DNA from: Pseudomonas laurentiana
Lineage (GTDB): Bacteria > Pseudomonadota > Gammaproteobacteria > Pseudomonadales > Pseudomonadaceae
Direction of reading: 5' to 3'
Assembly: GCF_014648275.1 (NCBI RefSeq)
Contig: NZ_BMQU01000007.1
Span: 62,001-126,000, forward strand
Length of the DNA: 64,000 bases
Shown one piece after another: positions 29,766 through 40,233 of the stretch. Below the pieces are notes generated by a model. It saw nothing but the letters and a program-made list of their open reading frames with translations, was not told where the DNA came from and searched no databases. Numbering within the stretch: position 1 is the stretch's first letter; the number at the start of each line of letters is the position of its first letter. The translations under genes and the position numbers were made by a program.

Positions 29766-31453
29766 TCAGCGTGGGTTGAATACGTCGGAGGTGCCCAGCC
29801 CGCGCGGATCGCTGGCCGCCTCCAGGGTATGCCCGGCCTTGTCCCAGAACAGCACCTGTTGATTCCCATAAGCGCGACCCACATCCTTGAGCGTGTAGCC
29901 GCGCGCCTGCAACTCGCGCTGCTGCTCGGTACTGAAGGCACCCGGTTCGTGTTCGACCACATCCGGCAGGTACTGGTGATGGTAGCGCGGTACCGCTGGC
30001 CACGTAGCCACGGGGCGCCCCTCCAGAAACTCCAGCACCGATAGCAGCACCATGCTCGGAATACGGCTGCCGCCAGGCGTACCAAACGCGGCGAACTGGC
30101 TGGGGCTCTCGATAAACGTGGGGCTCATGCTCGACAGCGGTCGCTTGCCTGCCGCGACCGCATTGGCCTGGCTGCCAGCCAGCCCGTAGCTGTTGCTGCC
30201 GCTGGGGTCGGCCGCGAAATCGTCCATTTCATTGTTCAGCACCACACCCGTGCCAGGGGCACTGTAGGCGGCGCCAAACGGCAGGTTGACCGACAAGGTG
30301 GCCGCTACCGCATTACCCTCGCCGTCGATTACCGCGAAATGGGTAGTGTGGTCCCCTTCGCGCCAAGCCGAAGCAGGCGGCAAATCGGCGCTGGGGGTTG
30401 CCTTGTAGACATCGATGCCATCAGCCAACCCCTGCAGGTAACTGCGCGAAAGCAACTGGGGGATCGGGTTGCTGACGTAATCCGGGTCACCCAGCAAGCC
30501 ACGGTCCCGGTAGGCGCGACGTAGCACTTCAAGCACGTAATGGCTGCGCTGCACTGGGTCGGCGCCCTGCCACGGCAGACGCTGAAGCATGACCAGGCTC
30601 TGTGCCAGGGCCACGCCGCCCGCAGACGGTGGCGGCGCACTGATGAGTTCACGGCGGTCCGCCAGCGCGTAGCGCAACGGCTCACGGTGCACGACGCGAT
30701 AGTCGCTCAGGTCTTCCTCGCGCCAGATACCGCCTGCGCCCTGCACGCCACTGAGCAGTGCCTGGGCAGTAGTCCCGGCATAGAACCCGTCACGCCCTTG
30801 CTCGGCCAAACGTGTCAGGGTAGCGGCCAGTTCTGGCTGACGAATAGACGTACCCAATACCGGAACCTCGCCGTCCTTCAAGAACAAGCGGGCACTTTCC
30901 GGATCGTCACGCAGGGCACTCAGGCGCATCTGGGCACGGTCGCGGTAAACCCGGTCGACAGCAAAGCCTTGATTGGCCAAACGAATGGCCGGCGCCAGCG
31001 AGCGGGTCAACGGTAATTTGCCGTAGTTGGTCGCAAGGTCGGCCAGCGCAGCGGGCAGGCCCGGAATGGCGGCAGCCAGCGGCCCGTTGATCGACAGGCC
31101 CGGCTGAACCTTGCCGTCCTTGAGGTACAGGGTCGCGGTGGCTTTGCCCGGTGCACGCTCGCGAGCGTCGATGAACTGATAGCTGGCCGGTGAGCCAGGC
31201 TGACGCAGCAGGAAGAACCCGCCGCCGCCCAGCCCTGAGCCGTAAGGTTCAACCACCGCCAGGGTGGCACTCACGGCAATTGCCGCATCGAACGCGTTAC
31301 CGCCCTGCTCCAGAATTTCCCGAGCAGCTGCCGTGGCTTCCGGGTGCGGGCTGGCAATCGCCGCCCGCCCCGGACCGTCAGCCAAGGCTTGCGTGGCACA
31401 CAGCGCCAGCGCGGCGCCAAACAGCAGTGTACGGAACGCGGTGCTGCCAGGCA

Positions 31454-31454
<1 letters not shown>
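29766..31454 (-). CDS. ggt: Periplasmic gamma-glutamyltranspeptidase
   Basis: 562-aa precursor with a signal peptide ending LCATQALA. It cleaves glutathione and other gamma-glutamyl compounds in the periplasm. Autoprocessing would occur before the threonine of GDHTTHFAVIDGEGNAVAAT, which becomes the N-terminal nucleophile of the small subunit. VVEPYGSGLGGGGFFLL, SAPPPSAGGVALAQ and FGTPGGSRIPSMV match the family. The start overlaps the ferredoxin stop by 1 nt (TGATG). Confidence 0.94.
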
Positions 31455-31768
<314 letters not shown>

Positions 31769-31771
31769 TTA

Positions 31772-31794
31772 GCGCCCGCGATGCACGCGGGCGC
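31772..31794. terminator. Hairpin between coaD and the ferredoxin gene
   Basis: Arms GCGCCCGCG (31772-31780) and CGCGGGCGC (31786-31794) around ATGCA, just beyond the coaD stop. On the minus strand it is followed by TAATGCGG rather than a T-run, so termination is likely but weak. Confidence 0.55.
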
Positions 31795-31813
31795 TCGGTT
31801 CAGGCCGGAAGAA

Positions 31814-32380
<567 letters not shown>

Positions 32381-32405
32381 CTATAGACAGCATGAATAAG
32401 GCTTG

Positions 32406-34004
32406 TCACCCGCCTTTCGACAAGCGCTTGGCCAAGGCATCGCTGAGCTTGGCACTCAAGCCATACACCGATAATTGAGGGTTGGCACCAATGCTGGTGG
32501 GAAACAACGAACCGTCGTGAATCGACAGATTGGCCAATTGATGATGCTGGCCAAGGCTGTTGCAAACGGCCTGTCGCGGGTCTTCACCCATGGCGCAGCC
32601 GCCCATGACATGGGCACTGCCCAGCCGTGTGAGGTAGCGCTCAAGGTTCAGGCCGTCAATCATCAGCCGGGCTTCGGCCAGGCTCTTTACGTAGTGCGCG
32701 TCGCTGTGCAGCGGCAGCACAGCCTCGGCACCGGCTGCGAACTGGATCTCGGCCATGCTGTGGAACGCCCGGCGCAGGCCGTCCCACGTGTAGTCGGAAA
32801 TCGAATAGTCGAGCACGGGAGCGCCATCATCACGCAGCGAGACCTCGCCACCGACACTCTGCGGATGAAAGCCATCACGCATCAGTGCCAGCATCACATG
32901 AGTGTTTGGCAGTTGTGCCATGCGCAAGGCGTTTTCCCGGCCGAAACGGCCTAGCAGGGTGCTGGCCAGTGCCGGGTGAAGTGGCGGCACCTCAAGTTTG
33001 TAGGCCATGGGCCCGGTGACGCCATCGCGCCACTGGAAGTAGTCAGAGTAAATCGACTGTGGGGCACCGTAGAACGGGTTCACAGCGTCCTTGAACTGCG
33101 CGGCGCTGAAGTTCACCAGGTGCAGAAAGGTGCGCTTGCCAAGGCGCTGGTAGGGGTCTGGGGCATCGGAGCGTAACAACAAGGCCGGGCTGTTGATACC
33201 GCCACCCGCCAGCACATAGTGCCGTGCCTTGACGGTGATGCGCCGCCCGGTGGGCGCCACGCAGCGGTTGTCCATGGCCACGCACTCCAACTGCGTGATG
33301 CGCTCGCCGTTATGCAGCAGGCGCTCGGCGCGACTCAAGTACAGCAACTCGCCGCCGCTTTCCAGCGTCGCCGGAATACTGGTCACCAGCATCGACTGTT
33401 TGGCGTTGACCGGGCAGCCCATGCCGCAGTACCCCAGGTTCCAGCAGCCACGCACATTGCGCGGAATGACTTTCCAGGTGTAGCCCAGTTGTTCACAGCC
33501 ACGACGCAATACCTCGTTGTTGGCATTGGGCGGCATCGCCCACGGCTCAATCCCGAGGCGTTTTTCCATGCGCTCGAACCACGGCGCCAGTGCTTCGGCA
33601 CTGTGGCCGATGACGCCGTGATCGGTGGCCCAGTGATCCAGGGTTTGCACCGGGGTGCGAAAGCTGGAGGTCCAATTGATCAACGTGGTGCCACCGACCG
33701 CCCGGCCCTGCAGGATGGTAATGGCACCGTCCTTGCTCATGCGACCGATGCCTTCCTGGTAGAGGCTGGCATAGGCCTGGTCTTCGAGCAGATGGAAGTC
33801 ACTGCTGGTCTTCAGCGGGCCCTCCTCGATCAGCAGCACCTTGAGCCCGGCGGCACTGAGCAACTCGGCAGTGGTCGCGCCACCGGCACCACTGCCGATG
33901 ATCGCCACGTCGGTTTCCAGGGTCAGGTCCTGGCTCAGGGCAGAACCGTCGTGGGTCTTCCAGCCGCGGGCCAGGCCTTCGCGGAACAGATCGGGTACGG
34001 GCAT
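32406..34004 (-). CDS. GMC-family FAD-dependent oxidoreductase
   Basis: 532 aa. Start MPVPDLFREGLARGWKTHDG. FAD Rossmann motif AIIGSGAGGATTAELLSAAG (near 34), GRAVGGTTLINWTSSFRTP, a cysteine-containing NVRGCWNLGYCGMGCPVNA, and the C-terminal GMC domain SAHVMGGCAMGEDPRQAVC with HDGSLFPTSIGANPQ. It has no signal peptide of its own. It lies in an apparent operon behind a Tat lipoprotein and an aldehyde dehydrogenase, so oxidation of an alcohol to an aldehyde is inferred; substrate unknown. Related families include membrane-bound gluconate/alcohol dehydrogenase large subunits and fatty alcohol oxidases. Confidence 0.85.
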   Translation of the reverse strand: MPVPDLFREGLARGWKTHDGSALSQDLTLETDVAIIGSGAGGATTAELLSAAGLKVLLIEEGPLKTSSDFHLLEDQAYASLYQEGIGRMSKDGAITILQGRAVGGTTLINWTSSFRTPVQTLDHWATDHGVIGHSAEALAPWFERMEKRLGIEPWAMPPNANNEVLRRGCEQLGYTWKVIPRNVRGCWNLGYCGMGCPVNAKQSMLVTSIPATLESGGELLYLSRAERLLHNGERITQLECVAMDNRCVAPTGRRITVKARHYVLAGGGINSPALLLRSDAPDPYQRLGKRTFLHLVNFSAAQFKDAVNPFYGAPQSIYSDYFQWRDGVTGPMAYKLEVPPLHPALASTLLGRFGRENALRMAQLPNTHVMLALMRDGFHPQSVGGEVSLRDDGAPVLDYSISDYTWDGLRRAFHSMAEIQFAAGAEAVLPLHSDAHYVKSLAEARLMIDGLNLERYLTRLGSAHVMGGCAMGEDPRQAVCNSLGQHHQLANLSIHDGSLFPTSIGANPQLSVYGLSAKLSDALAKRLSKGG

Positions 34005-34025
34005 GTCGGTGCTCTGGATAAGGGG

Positions 34026-34547
34026 TCAGATTTTCGGCGGACCGGGGTAGCCACAGTCGACCCACGCGTCGGGCAGGCCGTACCACGCCATCTGCAACAG
34101 TTGCAGCAGCGAGCCATGCCCCATGCGCAGCAGGTCGAACGAGCTGTGCTGCCAGCGCCTCAAAAAGGCCTGGATCTGTTCGCTACTGGCCTGATCCCAC
34201 GCCCCCCATACGCCGGTGAGTGGGCCCCGGGTCAGGGGCAGGCTCAGCACGTCGAGTAACTGACGGGTCAGCTTCAGCATTGCCGGGGAAAGGTAAGCGA
34301 GTTTGTCATCCAGACTGCGCAGCACCGGCTCCACCGCGTGCACGGCAGCCGTGCCTTCCAATACCACGGGGATCAGCGCCCGCAGCACCGGCAAGTCGCT
34401 GTCGCGCAACACATAGAGGCCCTTGGCCGAAGGCGCCGGGGTACAGCCGCTCAGCCCGACAGTGGCAAACAGTGCCGTGGCCCCCAAGCCAAGCTTGAGC
34501 AGGTTGCGACGGTTTAGAGCGTGCAGTTCAGACAGGCTTGTTGTCAT
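34026..34547 (-). CDS. Tat-exported lipoprotein, likely small subunit of the GMC dehydrogenase
   Basis: 173 aa. The N-terminus NRRNLLKLGLGATALFATVG is a twin-arginine signal and ends in LSGC, a lipobox, so a Tat-dependent lipoprotein is predicted. The mature part is helical without known motifs (LRALIPVVLEGTAAVH, SFDLLRMGHGSLLQLLQMAW). By size, position and export signal it resembles the Tat-bearing small subunit of gluconate 2-dehydrogenase-type complexes, which carries the signal-less FAD subunit across the membrane. This role is inference. 21 nt separate it from the GMC gene. Confidence 0.75.
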   Translation of the reverse strand: MTTSLSELHALNRRNLLKLGLGATALFATVGLSGCTPAPSAKGLYVLRDSDLPVLRALIPVVLEGTAAVHAVEPVLRSLDDKLAYLSPAMLKLTRQLLDVLSLPLTRGPLTGVWGAWDQASSEQIQAFLRRWQHSSFDLLRMGHGSLLQLLQMAWYGLPDAWVDCGYPGPPKI

Positions 34548-34576
34548 TGTTATCAGGCCGGGAGTCGATCGCCGAG

Positions 34577-36013
34577 TTAACGGATGAACAGTTTGTACAC
34601 CAGCTTTTGCAGGGCCTTGCCGTAGGGCGGGTAGATCAGCCGTGCCGCATTCAGTCGCTGTTTGATCAGTACCGCCTTGGCCTTGCTGAAGGTCAGAAAA
34701 CCATCATGCCCGTGGTAATGCCCCATCCCGGATGGACCGACGCCGCCAAACGGCAGGTCATCCTGGGCGACATGCAGCAGGGTGTCGTTCAGGCATACGC
34801 CTCCGGAATGGGTCTGTTCCAGCACTCGCTGCTGTTCTCGGCGGTTGTAGCCGAAGTAATACAACGCCAGCGGACGGGGCCGCTGGTTGACGTAGGCCAG
34901 GGCATCGTCAAGCTGGCGGTAGGGAACAACGGGCAACAGCGGGCCAAAGATCTCGTCCTGCATGACCCGCATGTCATCGTTGACCTGCAACAACAGATGA
35001 GGTGCCAGTTGCCGGCCCTCGCCGGACTCGCCGGGGTACAGGTCAAGCACCTGCGCACCCTTCTCTCGCGCATCGCTCAGGTAGTCGTTGAGCCTGGCCA
35101 ACTGGCGCGGGTTGATAATCGCGCTGTAGTCCGGGTTACCCGCGATCCGTGGATAGAACCGCTGCACGGCCTTGCGGTAGGCGTCAACGAACCCGGCCAG
35201 GCGCTGCTCAGGCACCAGTACATAGTCCGGGGCAACACAGGTTTGCCCGGCATTAAGGGTTTTACCGAAGGCAATCCGTTCGGCTGCTGCCTCCAGCGGC
35301 ACATCGGCCGAGACAATGGCCGGGGATTTGCCACCCAGCTCCAGTGTCACCGGCGTCAGGTTGTGTGCCGCGGCCTGCATGACCTTGCGCCCGATAGACG
35401 TCGCACCGGTGAACAGCAGGTGGTCGAACGGTAAGCGTGAAAATGCTTCACCGACCTCGGCCTCCCCCACTACCACACTGACCAGGTCGTCGGGGAAAAC
35501 ATCCTGCAACAGGCCTTTGAGCAGCTCACCGGTGGCCGGTGTGGCTTCGCTGAGCTTGAGCATCACCCGGTTGCCGGCCGCCAAGGCACCGGTCAGGGGG
35601 CCGATGGCGAGAAACAGCGGGTAGTTCCAGGGCACGATCACCCCAACCACACCCAATGGCTGGTACTCCACGCGCGCGCTGGCAGGCTGGAATGCCAGGC
35701 CGACCGGCCGGCGAGTCGCTCTCATCCAGCGCTGCACATGTCGCTCGGCGTGACGCAGGCCTTGAACGCTGGGCATCAATTCGGCCAGCAAGGTTTCATC
35801 GGCACTGCGCATGGAAAAATCGCGGCCAATCGCCTCGACCAATTCGTCCTGACGCGCCAGCAGGGCCAGACGCAGGTGCTTCAGCCACTGCCGGCGTTGT
35901 GCCGCAGGCGGCATCGGGTTACCGGCAAACGCCTGTCGTTGAGCGTTAAACGTCATGTTCATTGCATCAAGTGCAGTAGGTAGCGGTAGCGTGCTGGCAG
36001 TGTCGACGGTCAT
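34577..36013 (-). CDS. calB: Coniferyl-aldehyde-type dehydrogenase (ALDH superfamily)
   Basis: 478 aa. VVGVIVPWNYPLFLAIGPL and FTGATSIGRKVMQAAA bind NAD(P). Catalytic Glu sits in TLELGGKSPAIV and catalytic Cys in NAGQTCVAPDYVL. FGGVGPSGMGHYHGHDGF is the C-terminal loop typical of the coniferyl aldehyde/class 3-like group. The start MTVDTAST is chosen because TGGAG precedes it; ATG four codons earlier lacks this. First gene of the operon with the Tat lipoprotein and the GMC oxidoreductase. The true substrate may be another aldehyde; calB is a family name here. Confidence 0.82.
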   Translation of the reverse strand: MTVDTASTLPLPTALDAMNMTFNAQRQAFAGNPMPPAAQRRQWLKHLRLALLARQDELVEAIGRDFSMRSADETLLAELMPSVQGLRHAERHVQRWMRATRRPVGLAFQPASARVEYQPLGVVGVIVPWNYPLFLAIGPLTGALAAGNRVMLKLSEATPATGELLKGLLQDVFPDDLVSVVVGEAEVGEAFSRLPFDHLLFTGATSIGRKVMQAAAHNLTPVTLELGGKSPAIVSADVPLEAAAERIAFGKTLNAGQTCVAPDYVLVPEQRLAGFVDAYRKAVQRFYPRIAGNPDYSAIINPRQLARLNDYLSDAREKGAQVLDLYPGESGEGRQLAPHLLLQVNDDMRVMQDEIFGPLLPVVPYRQLDDALAYVNQRPRPLALYYFGYNRREQQRVLEQTHSGGVCLNDTLLHVAQDDLPFGGVGPSGMGHYHGHDGFLTFSKAKAVLIKQRLNAARLIYPPYGKALQKLVYKLFIR

Positions 36014-36032
36014 GCGGTGCTCCACGACAGGG

Positions 36033-36065
36033 GCAATATGAATAGAGCTAATGCTCTAATATTGC
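36033..36065. promoter_or_regulatory. Inverted repeat, candidate TetR operator between calB and tetR genes
   Basis: Arms TAGAGC (36043-36048) and GCTCTA (36053-36058) around TAAT. They are extended outward by GCAATAT (36033-36039) and its complement ATATTGC (36059-36065), with three extra bases (GAA) in the left half. It lies 20 nt upstream of the calB start and about 100 nt upstream of the TetR start. That placement suits an operator controlling the operon. Binding is inferred. Confidence 0.5.
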
Positions 36066-36167
36066 ACTGTTGTACCAATTTTTAAAGCCTCTCGCCGGGT
36101 ACATCCTGCGGTCGATAAACCGTAAGATGGGCATAATCATTCAAGCTCATGTTTTGGGAGCTGACCT

Positions 36168-36833
36168 ATGGCCCCACGAATCAATACCCGCGAACGCATC
36201 GTGCAGAACAGCCTTGAGCTGTTCAACCAGCAGGGCGAGCGCAGTGTGAGTACCAACCATATCGCCGCGCACATGGAGATTTCGCCCGGCAACCTGTACT
36301 ACCACTTTGCCAACAAGCAGGAAATCATCGCCGTACTGTTCACTCAGTACGAAGAACAGGTGGACAGTTTCCTGCGACCGCCCGAGGGGCGAATGGCAAC
36401 CGTGGAGGACAAGCGCTTCTACCTCAAGGAATTGCTGGCAGCGATGTGGAACTATCGCTTCCTGCATCGCGACCTTGAGCACCTGCTCGACAGCGACAGG
36501 GAACTGGCCGCACGTTACCGGCGTTTTTCCCAGCGCTGCCTGCTGCAGGGCCAGGCCATCTATCGCGGCTTCGTCGAAGCCGGCATCGTTATGATGGACG
36601 CCGTACAGATCGAATCGCTGACGCTGAATGCCTGGATCGTGCTGACCTCCTGGGTGCGGTTTCTCTGCACGACCCGTGAGCACTCCGCGCACCTGAGCGA
36701 ACAGGCATTCAAGCGTGGCGTTTACCAGGTGCTGGTGCTCGAACTGGGCTTCGTCACCGCCCAGGCGCGCCCGGCGGTGGATGCCCTGTGTGAGGAATTC
36801 TACGTTTCGCTGAACAAGGCACTGGAGCAGTGA
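36168..36833 (+). CDS. TetR-family transcriptional regulator
   Basis: 221 aa, start MAPRINTRERIVQNSLELFN. The N-terminal HTH is visible (VSTNHIAAHMEISPGNLYYH, then FANKQEIIAVLF), with an all-helical ligand domain (from about residue 60). It is divergent from the aldehyde dehydrogenase/GMC operon and so likely represses it in response to an alcohol or aldehyde ligand. SD GGGAG lies upstream. Confidence 0.88.
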   Translation: MAPRINTRERIVQNSLELFNQQGERSVSTNHIAAHMEISPGNLYYHFANKQEIIAVLFTQYEEQVDSFLRPPEGRMATVEDKRFYLKELLAAMWNYRFLHRDLEHLLDSDRELAARYRRFSQRCLLQGQAIYRGFVEAGIVMMDAVQIESLTLNAWIVLTSWVRFLCTTREHSAHLSEQAFKRGVYQVLVLELGFVTAQARPAVDALCEEFYVSLNKALEQ

Positions 36834-36881
36834 CGCCCCGGCCTTTGCTATCCACCCCATTTGAACGATAAGGAGATGGTC

Positions 36882-37736
36882 ATGCCCCTCGCGCAACTGA
36901 TGAGCCCTGAGCAACTGGCCGAACGGCTCGAACAGCCAAAGCTGGTGGTGCTCGATTGCCGCTTTGCCCTGGACGATGTCGATTATGGTCAGCGCAGTTA
37001 TGCCGGAGGGCATATCGCCGGTGCGCATTTCGCCGACCTGGAGCGCGACCTCAGTGGCCCGGTGGTCAAGGGCGTGAGCGGACGTCATCCACTGCCACAG
37101 CCAGGGCGATTGATCGAGCGCCTGCGAAGCTGGGGCGTGGATAACGACAGTGACGTCGTGCTCTATGACGATGGCCCAGGCGCCTTTGCCGCGCGAGCCT
37201 GGTGGCTGCTGGCCTGGTTGGGCAAACGCAATGGTGTGTACCTGCTCAATGGTGGGCTCAAGGCCTGGCACGCGGCGGGACTGCCATTGAGCCTGGACCC
37301 TGCGGAAAAGCGAGAAGGGAATTTTTCGGGCAAGCCGGATCAGGCGATGCTGGTCTCGGCGCAACAACTGAGCAAACGTCTGGGCTCGCCTGAACTGACC
37401 TTACTCGACGCCCGTGCCTTGCCGCGTTTCCGTGGTGAAGTAGAGCCTATCGACCCGGTTGCAGGGCACATCCCGGGCGCCCAGTGTGCAGTCTTCACCG
37501 ACAACCTGGACGCTGATGGTCGTTTCCTGCCAACTGAGCAACTGCATCAGCGCTTCGCCGCTGCCTTGGGCACACGTCAACCGGAAGGGCTGGTGGCCTA
37601 TTGCGGTTCAGGCGTGACGGCCTGCCATAACCTGTTTGCCCTGTGCCTGGCGGGTTACCCGATGGCGCCACTGTACGCAGGCTCCTGGAGCGAGTGGATT
37701 ACCGACCCGCAAAACCCAGTCGCCACCGGCGATTAA
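36882..37736 (+). CDS. sseA: 3-mercaptopyruvate/thiosulfate sulfurtransferase (two rhodanese domains)
   Basis: 284 aa. An inactive N-terminal rhodanese domain (VVLDCRFALDDVDYG, YAGGHIAGAHFADLERDLSG) is followed by an active C-terminal domain with LLDARALPRFRGEVEP and the active-site loop YCGSGVTACHN. CGSGVT is the loop of mercaptopyruvate-type enzymes. ATG 36882 is used because AAGGAG is 6 nt upstream; ATG 36876 would overlap it. Confidence 0.9.
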   Translation: MPLAQLMSPEQLAERLEQPKLVVLDCRFALDDVDYGQRSYAGGHIAGAHFADLERDLSGPVVKGVSGRHPLPQPGRLIERLRSWGVDNDSDVVLYDDGPGAFAARAWWLLAWLGKRNGVYLLNGGLKAWHAAGLPLSLDPAEKREGNFSGKPDQAMLVSAQQLSKRLGSPELTLLDARALPRFRGEVEPIDPVAGHIPGAQCAVFTDNLDADGRFLPTEQLHQRFAAALGTRQPEGLVAYCGSGVTACHNLFALCLAGYPMAPLYAGSWSEWITDPQNPVATGD

Positions 37737-38731
37737 ACCCCTCGCGCCAACCACTGCGGAATGCGCCGTTCCAGGTAATAACCCGGATGGCGCAAGCTGC
37801 CATCGACAAAGCCGACATGCCCGCCGCGTGCATGCAACTCCAGGCGGGTCTGTGTCGGAAGTTCGTTGCTACCCGGCACGCTGTGACGGAATACAAACGG
37901 ATCGTCGCTGGACTGGATGATCAGCGTTGGCGTTCGATTCTCCCCAAGAAAGTAACGGCTTGATGAACGCCGGTAGTAGTCGTGGGCGTCGTCAAAGCCG
38001 TTCAGCGGCGCGGTGACCTTGCCGTCGAAATCCCAGAAGGTGCGCAAATTCTCCAGTGGCCCCAGGCGTTCAATAGCGCGGAGCCCGTCTTGATGGCCGT
38101 GGCGCTGGAAATGCCGCTGCTTGTCTTTCACATAGGCCAGCATTGCACGCATGAAATGGGCTTGATACACCCGCGAAAAACCTTGGCCAATGCGGTCGGC
38201 GCACTGATCCAGGCGAAACGGTACCGAAACCGCCACGGCGGCTTGCAAGGGGCAGGCCGTGCCGGTTTCCCCAAGGTACTTGAGCAGTATGTTGCCACCC
38301 AATGAGTAACCGACAGCGTAGAGCGGTGCGACGGGACGTTGAGCCTGCACATGAGTAATGACTTCGGCCAAGTCTTCGCTGGCACCCGAATGGTAGCTGC
38401 GTGGCAACAGGTTCGGCTCCCCTGAACAGCCTCGCCAGTTCACCGCGACACTGCCCCAGCCCTGCTCCGCGAGTGCCTGCTGCAAGCCGAGGATATACGG
38501 CGATGATGAGGACCCCGTCAGGCCATGTAGCAGCAGTACCTGGGGAGCATCAATGCGATGCGGGCCGTACCAGTCCAGGTCGAGAAAATCACCGTCCTTT
38601 AACCAAAGTCGCTCACGGCTGCGTGACGGCGTGGGGAGCTTGCGCCATAGCGGCCCCCACAAGGTCTGCAGATGAGGGTTGCCCAGCCCCAGGGCTGGGC
38701 GAAATACGGGTGTATTGAGGGCTTTGGGCAA
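37733..38731 (-). CDS. YheT-family alpha/beta hydrolase
   Basis: 332 aa from TTG 38731, which has AGAGGA 7 nt upstream; no ATG is available nearby. FRPALGLGNPHLQTLWGPLW is the YheT N-terminus, LLLHGLTGSSSSPY the oxyanion region, AVGYSLGGNILLKYLGE the nucleophile elbow and LHARGGHVGFVDG the catalytic His. Putative carboxylesterase of unknown natural substrate. Its stop codon overlaps that of sseA by 4 nt (convergent). Confidence 0.88.
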   Translation of the reverse strand: MPKALNTPVFRPALGLGNPHLQTLWGPLWRKLPTPSRSRERLWLKDGDFLDLDWYGPHRIDAPQVLLLHGLTGSSSSPYILGLQQALAEQGWGSVAVNWRGCSGEPNLLPRSYHSGASEDLAEVITHVQAQRPVAPLYAVGYSLGGNILLKYLGETGTACPLQAAVAVSVPFRLDQCADRIGQGFSRVYQAHFMRAMLAYVKDKQRHFQRHGHQDGLRAIERLGPLENLRTFWDFDGKVTAPLNGFDDAHDYYRRSSSRYFLGENRTPTLIIQSSDDPFVFRHSVPGSNELPTQTRLELHARGGHVGFVDGSLRHPGYYLERRIPQWLARGV

Positions 38732-38790
38732 CGTCGATTCCTCTTCTAGCGTCAACTAAGTTGCCACAAACCATAATCGTTGTACCGCCA

Positions 38791-40233
38791 CTATTCGTCG
38801 GCTTGTGTAATCAACAATAGCTCGGGCAATGGCTCCTGAGGCACCTCGGGGCCAACACTGATGAACACCGACTTCTTAAGGTCCAACGTGCGATTTACAG
38901 CAAGCCTGACAGCCTCTGGGGTCAAGGCGAGGGCGTCTTCCTGTTGACGCTGAATGTAATCAAGCGGTCTACCGTTGAAGCCTATGGCAGAAATTTCCCG
39001 CACCGCGAGGGCGTTGACCGAAATTGCGTTGAGCGCTTCGCTACGAAATAGCTGTCTGGCCAGGTCCAGCTCTTCCTGGGTCGGGCCGTTACGCAAGAAT
39101 GTCTCCAGCATTTCACTGACCAACGCCTGGGAAGCCTCGTTGTAGCGTGGTTCTACATCCCATTTGATCTGCAACGAACCGCCAGCCTTGAACGGCATGA
39201 ACGTGGCCACAACACCATAGGTCAGCCCACGTTTCTGGCGCAGCTCATTCGTCAGGCGTGAGTTGGGATGGTTGCCCAATAAAATACTGGCAATCTCCAT
39301 GGCAACATAATCCGGGTCGTCTAGCGTGATGCTCGGAAATGCCAGCATGACATCGGTTTGTGCATTCGGGCGCTCAAAATGCAGAACCTCGGGCTCAGCT
39401 TCTGACGTACTGGCAATCGGAGGTTGAGCCGGCCCTTCGGGCAGCGCCTGACTAACGGTTTCGGCAATGGCCTTGGCCTCCTCCACCGTCAGATCACCGA
39501 TCAGTGAAATGACCATGTTCTGCGAGGTGTAGGTCTGGCTGTGGAACCTGTGCAAGGCTTCGCGGGTAACCGCTGCAATACCCTCTGGCGTGCCCCCTGA
39601 CGGCTGAGCGTAGGGGTGACCACGAAAGAGCTGGGCGTATGACTCGCTCTTCAGGAAAAACGGCATCCAATTGTTGTCATCGTTCAACTGATTGAGCATC
39701 TCCCCTTTCAACCGCTGCAACTGAGTGGCGCCCAGCGTGGGCTTGCCAACCACCTCGGCGAACAGCTCAACCAGCGGTATGCGGTGCTCGGCAGCGCTCA
39801 GGCTGCGCAGCGAAACAGAGACATAGTCCGCTTCATAACGGGTCGCGAATTTAGCGCCGTGCTGCTCGAACAGTTCGGCAATTTCGTCGGTGTTGTAGTC
39901 GTTGGTCCCTTCGTTGAGCATGCTCACGGTGAGCGCGGATAACCCGGGCGTGTCGCCATCCCGGACGCTGCCGGCATCAATCTTCAGGACCAGATCGAAC
40001 ATGGGCAGGCCAGGCGAATGCACGAACAACACCTGAGTGCCTGCGTCGGTACGCCAGGTCTGAATGTCCTGCTTTATCTCCGGGTGGCTGAGCAGATCAA
40101 TCTCGTGAGGCGAGGTAAGACCGCCGAACAGTTCATCTGTTGCTGTTGCGGCGGTCGATGTCATCAGGGTGAAGAGCGTAATGTTTAATACACCCATCAC
40201 GCCATGACGCAGGCGTGCCTTGAGGTTATTCAT
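38791..40233 (-). CDS. M16 peptidase-like protein, non-catalytic partner (second pair)
   Basis: 480 aa with signal peptide (ITLFTLMTSTAATA). Two M16 domains but no HxxEH: the corresponding place reads LTVSMLNEGTNDYNTDEIAE. The substrate-binding Arg/Tyr motif is present as ELRQKRGLTYGVVATF, as expected for the non-catalytic subunit of heterodimeric M16B proteases. Its start overlaps the stop of the catalytic partner by 8 nt. It is a paralogue of the protein at 42291-43787. Confidence 0.88.
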   Translation of the reverse strand: MNNLKARLRHGVMGVLNITLFTLMTSTAATATDELFGGLTSPHEIDLLSHPEIKQDIQTWRTDAGTQVLFVHSPGLPMFDLVLKIDAGSVRDGDTPGLSALTVSMLNEGTNDYNTDEIAELFEQHGAKFATRYEADYVSVSLRSLSAAEHRIPLVELFAEVVGKPTLGATQLQRLKGEMLNQLNDDNNWMPFFLKSESYAQLFRGHPYAQPSGGTPEGIAAVTREALHRFHSQTYTSQNMVISLIGDLTVEEAKAIAETVSQALPEGPAQPPIASTSEAEPEVLHFERPNAQTDVMLAFPSITLDDPDYVAMEIASILLGNHPNSRLTNELRQKRGLTYGVVATFMPFKAGGSLQIKWDVEPRYNEASQALVSEMLETFLRNGPTQEELDLARQLFRSEALNAISVNALAVREISAIGFNGRPLDYIQRQQEDALALTPEAVRLAVNRTLDLKKSVFISVGPEVPQEPLPELLLITQADE

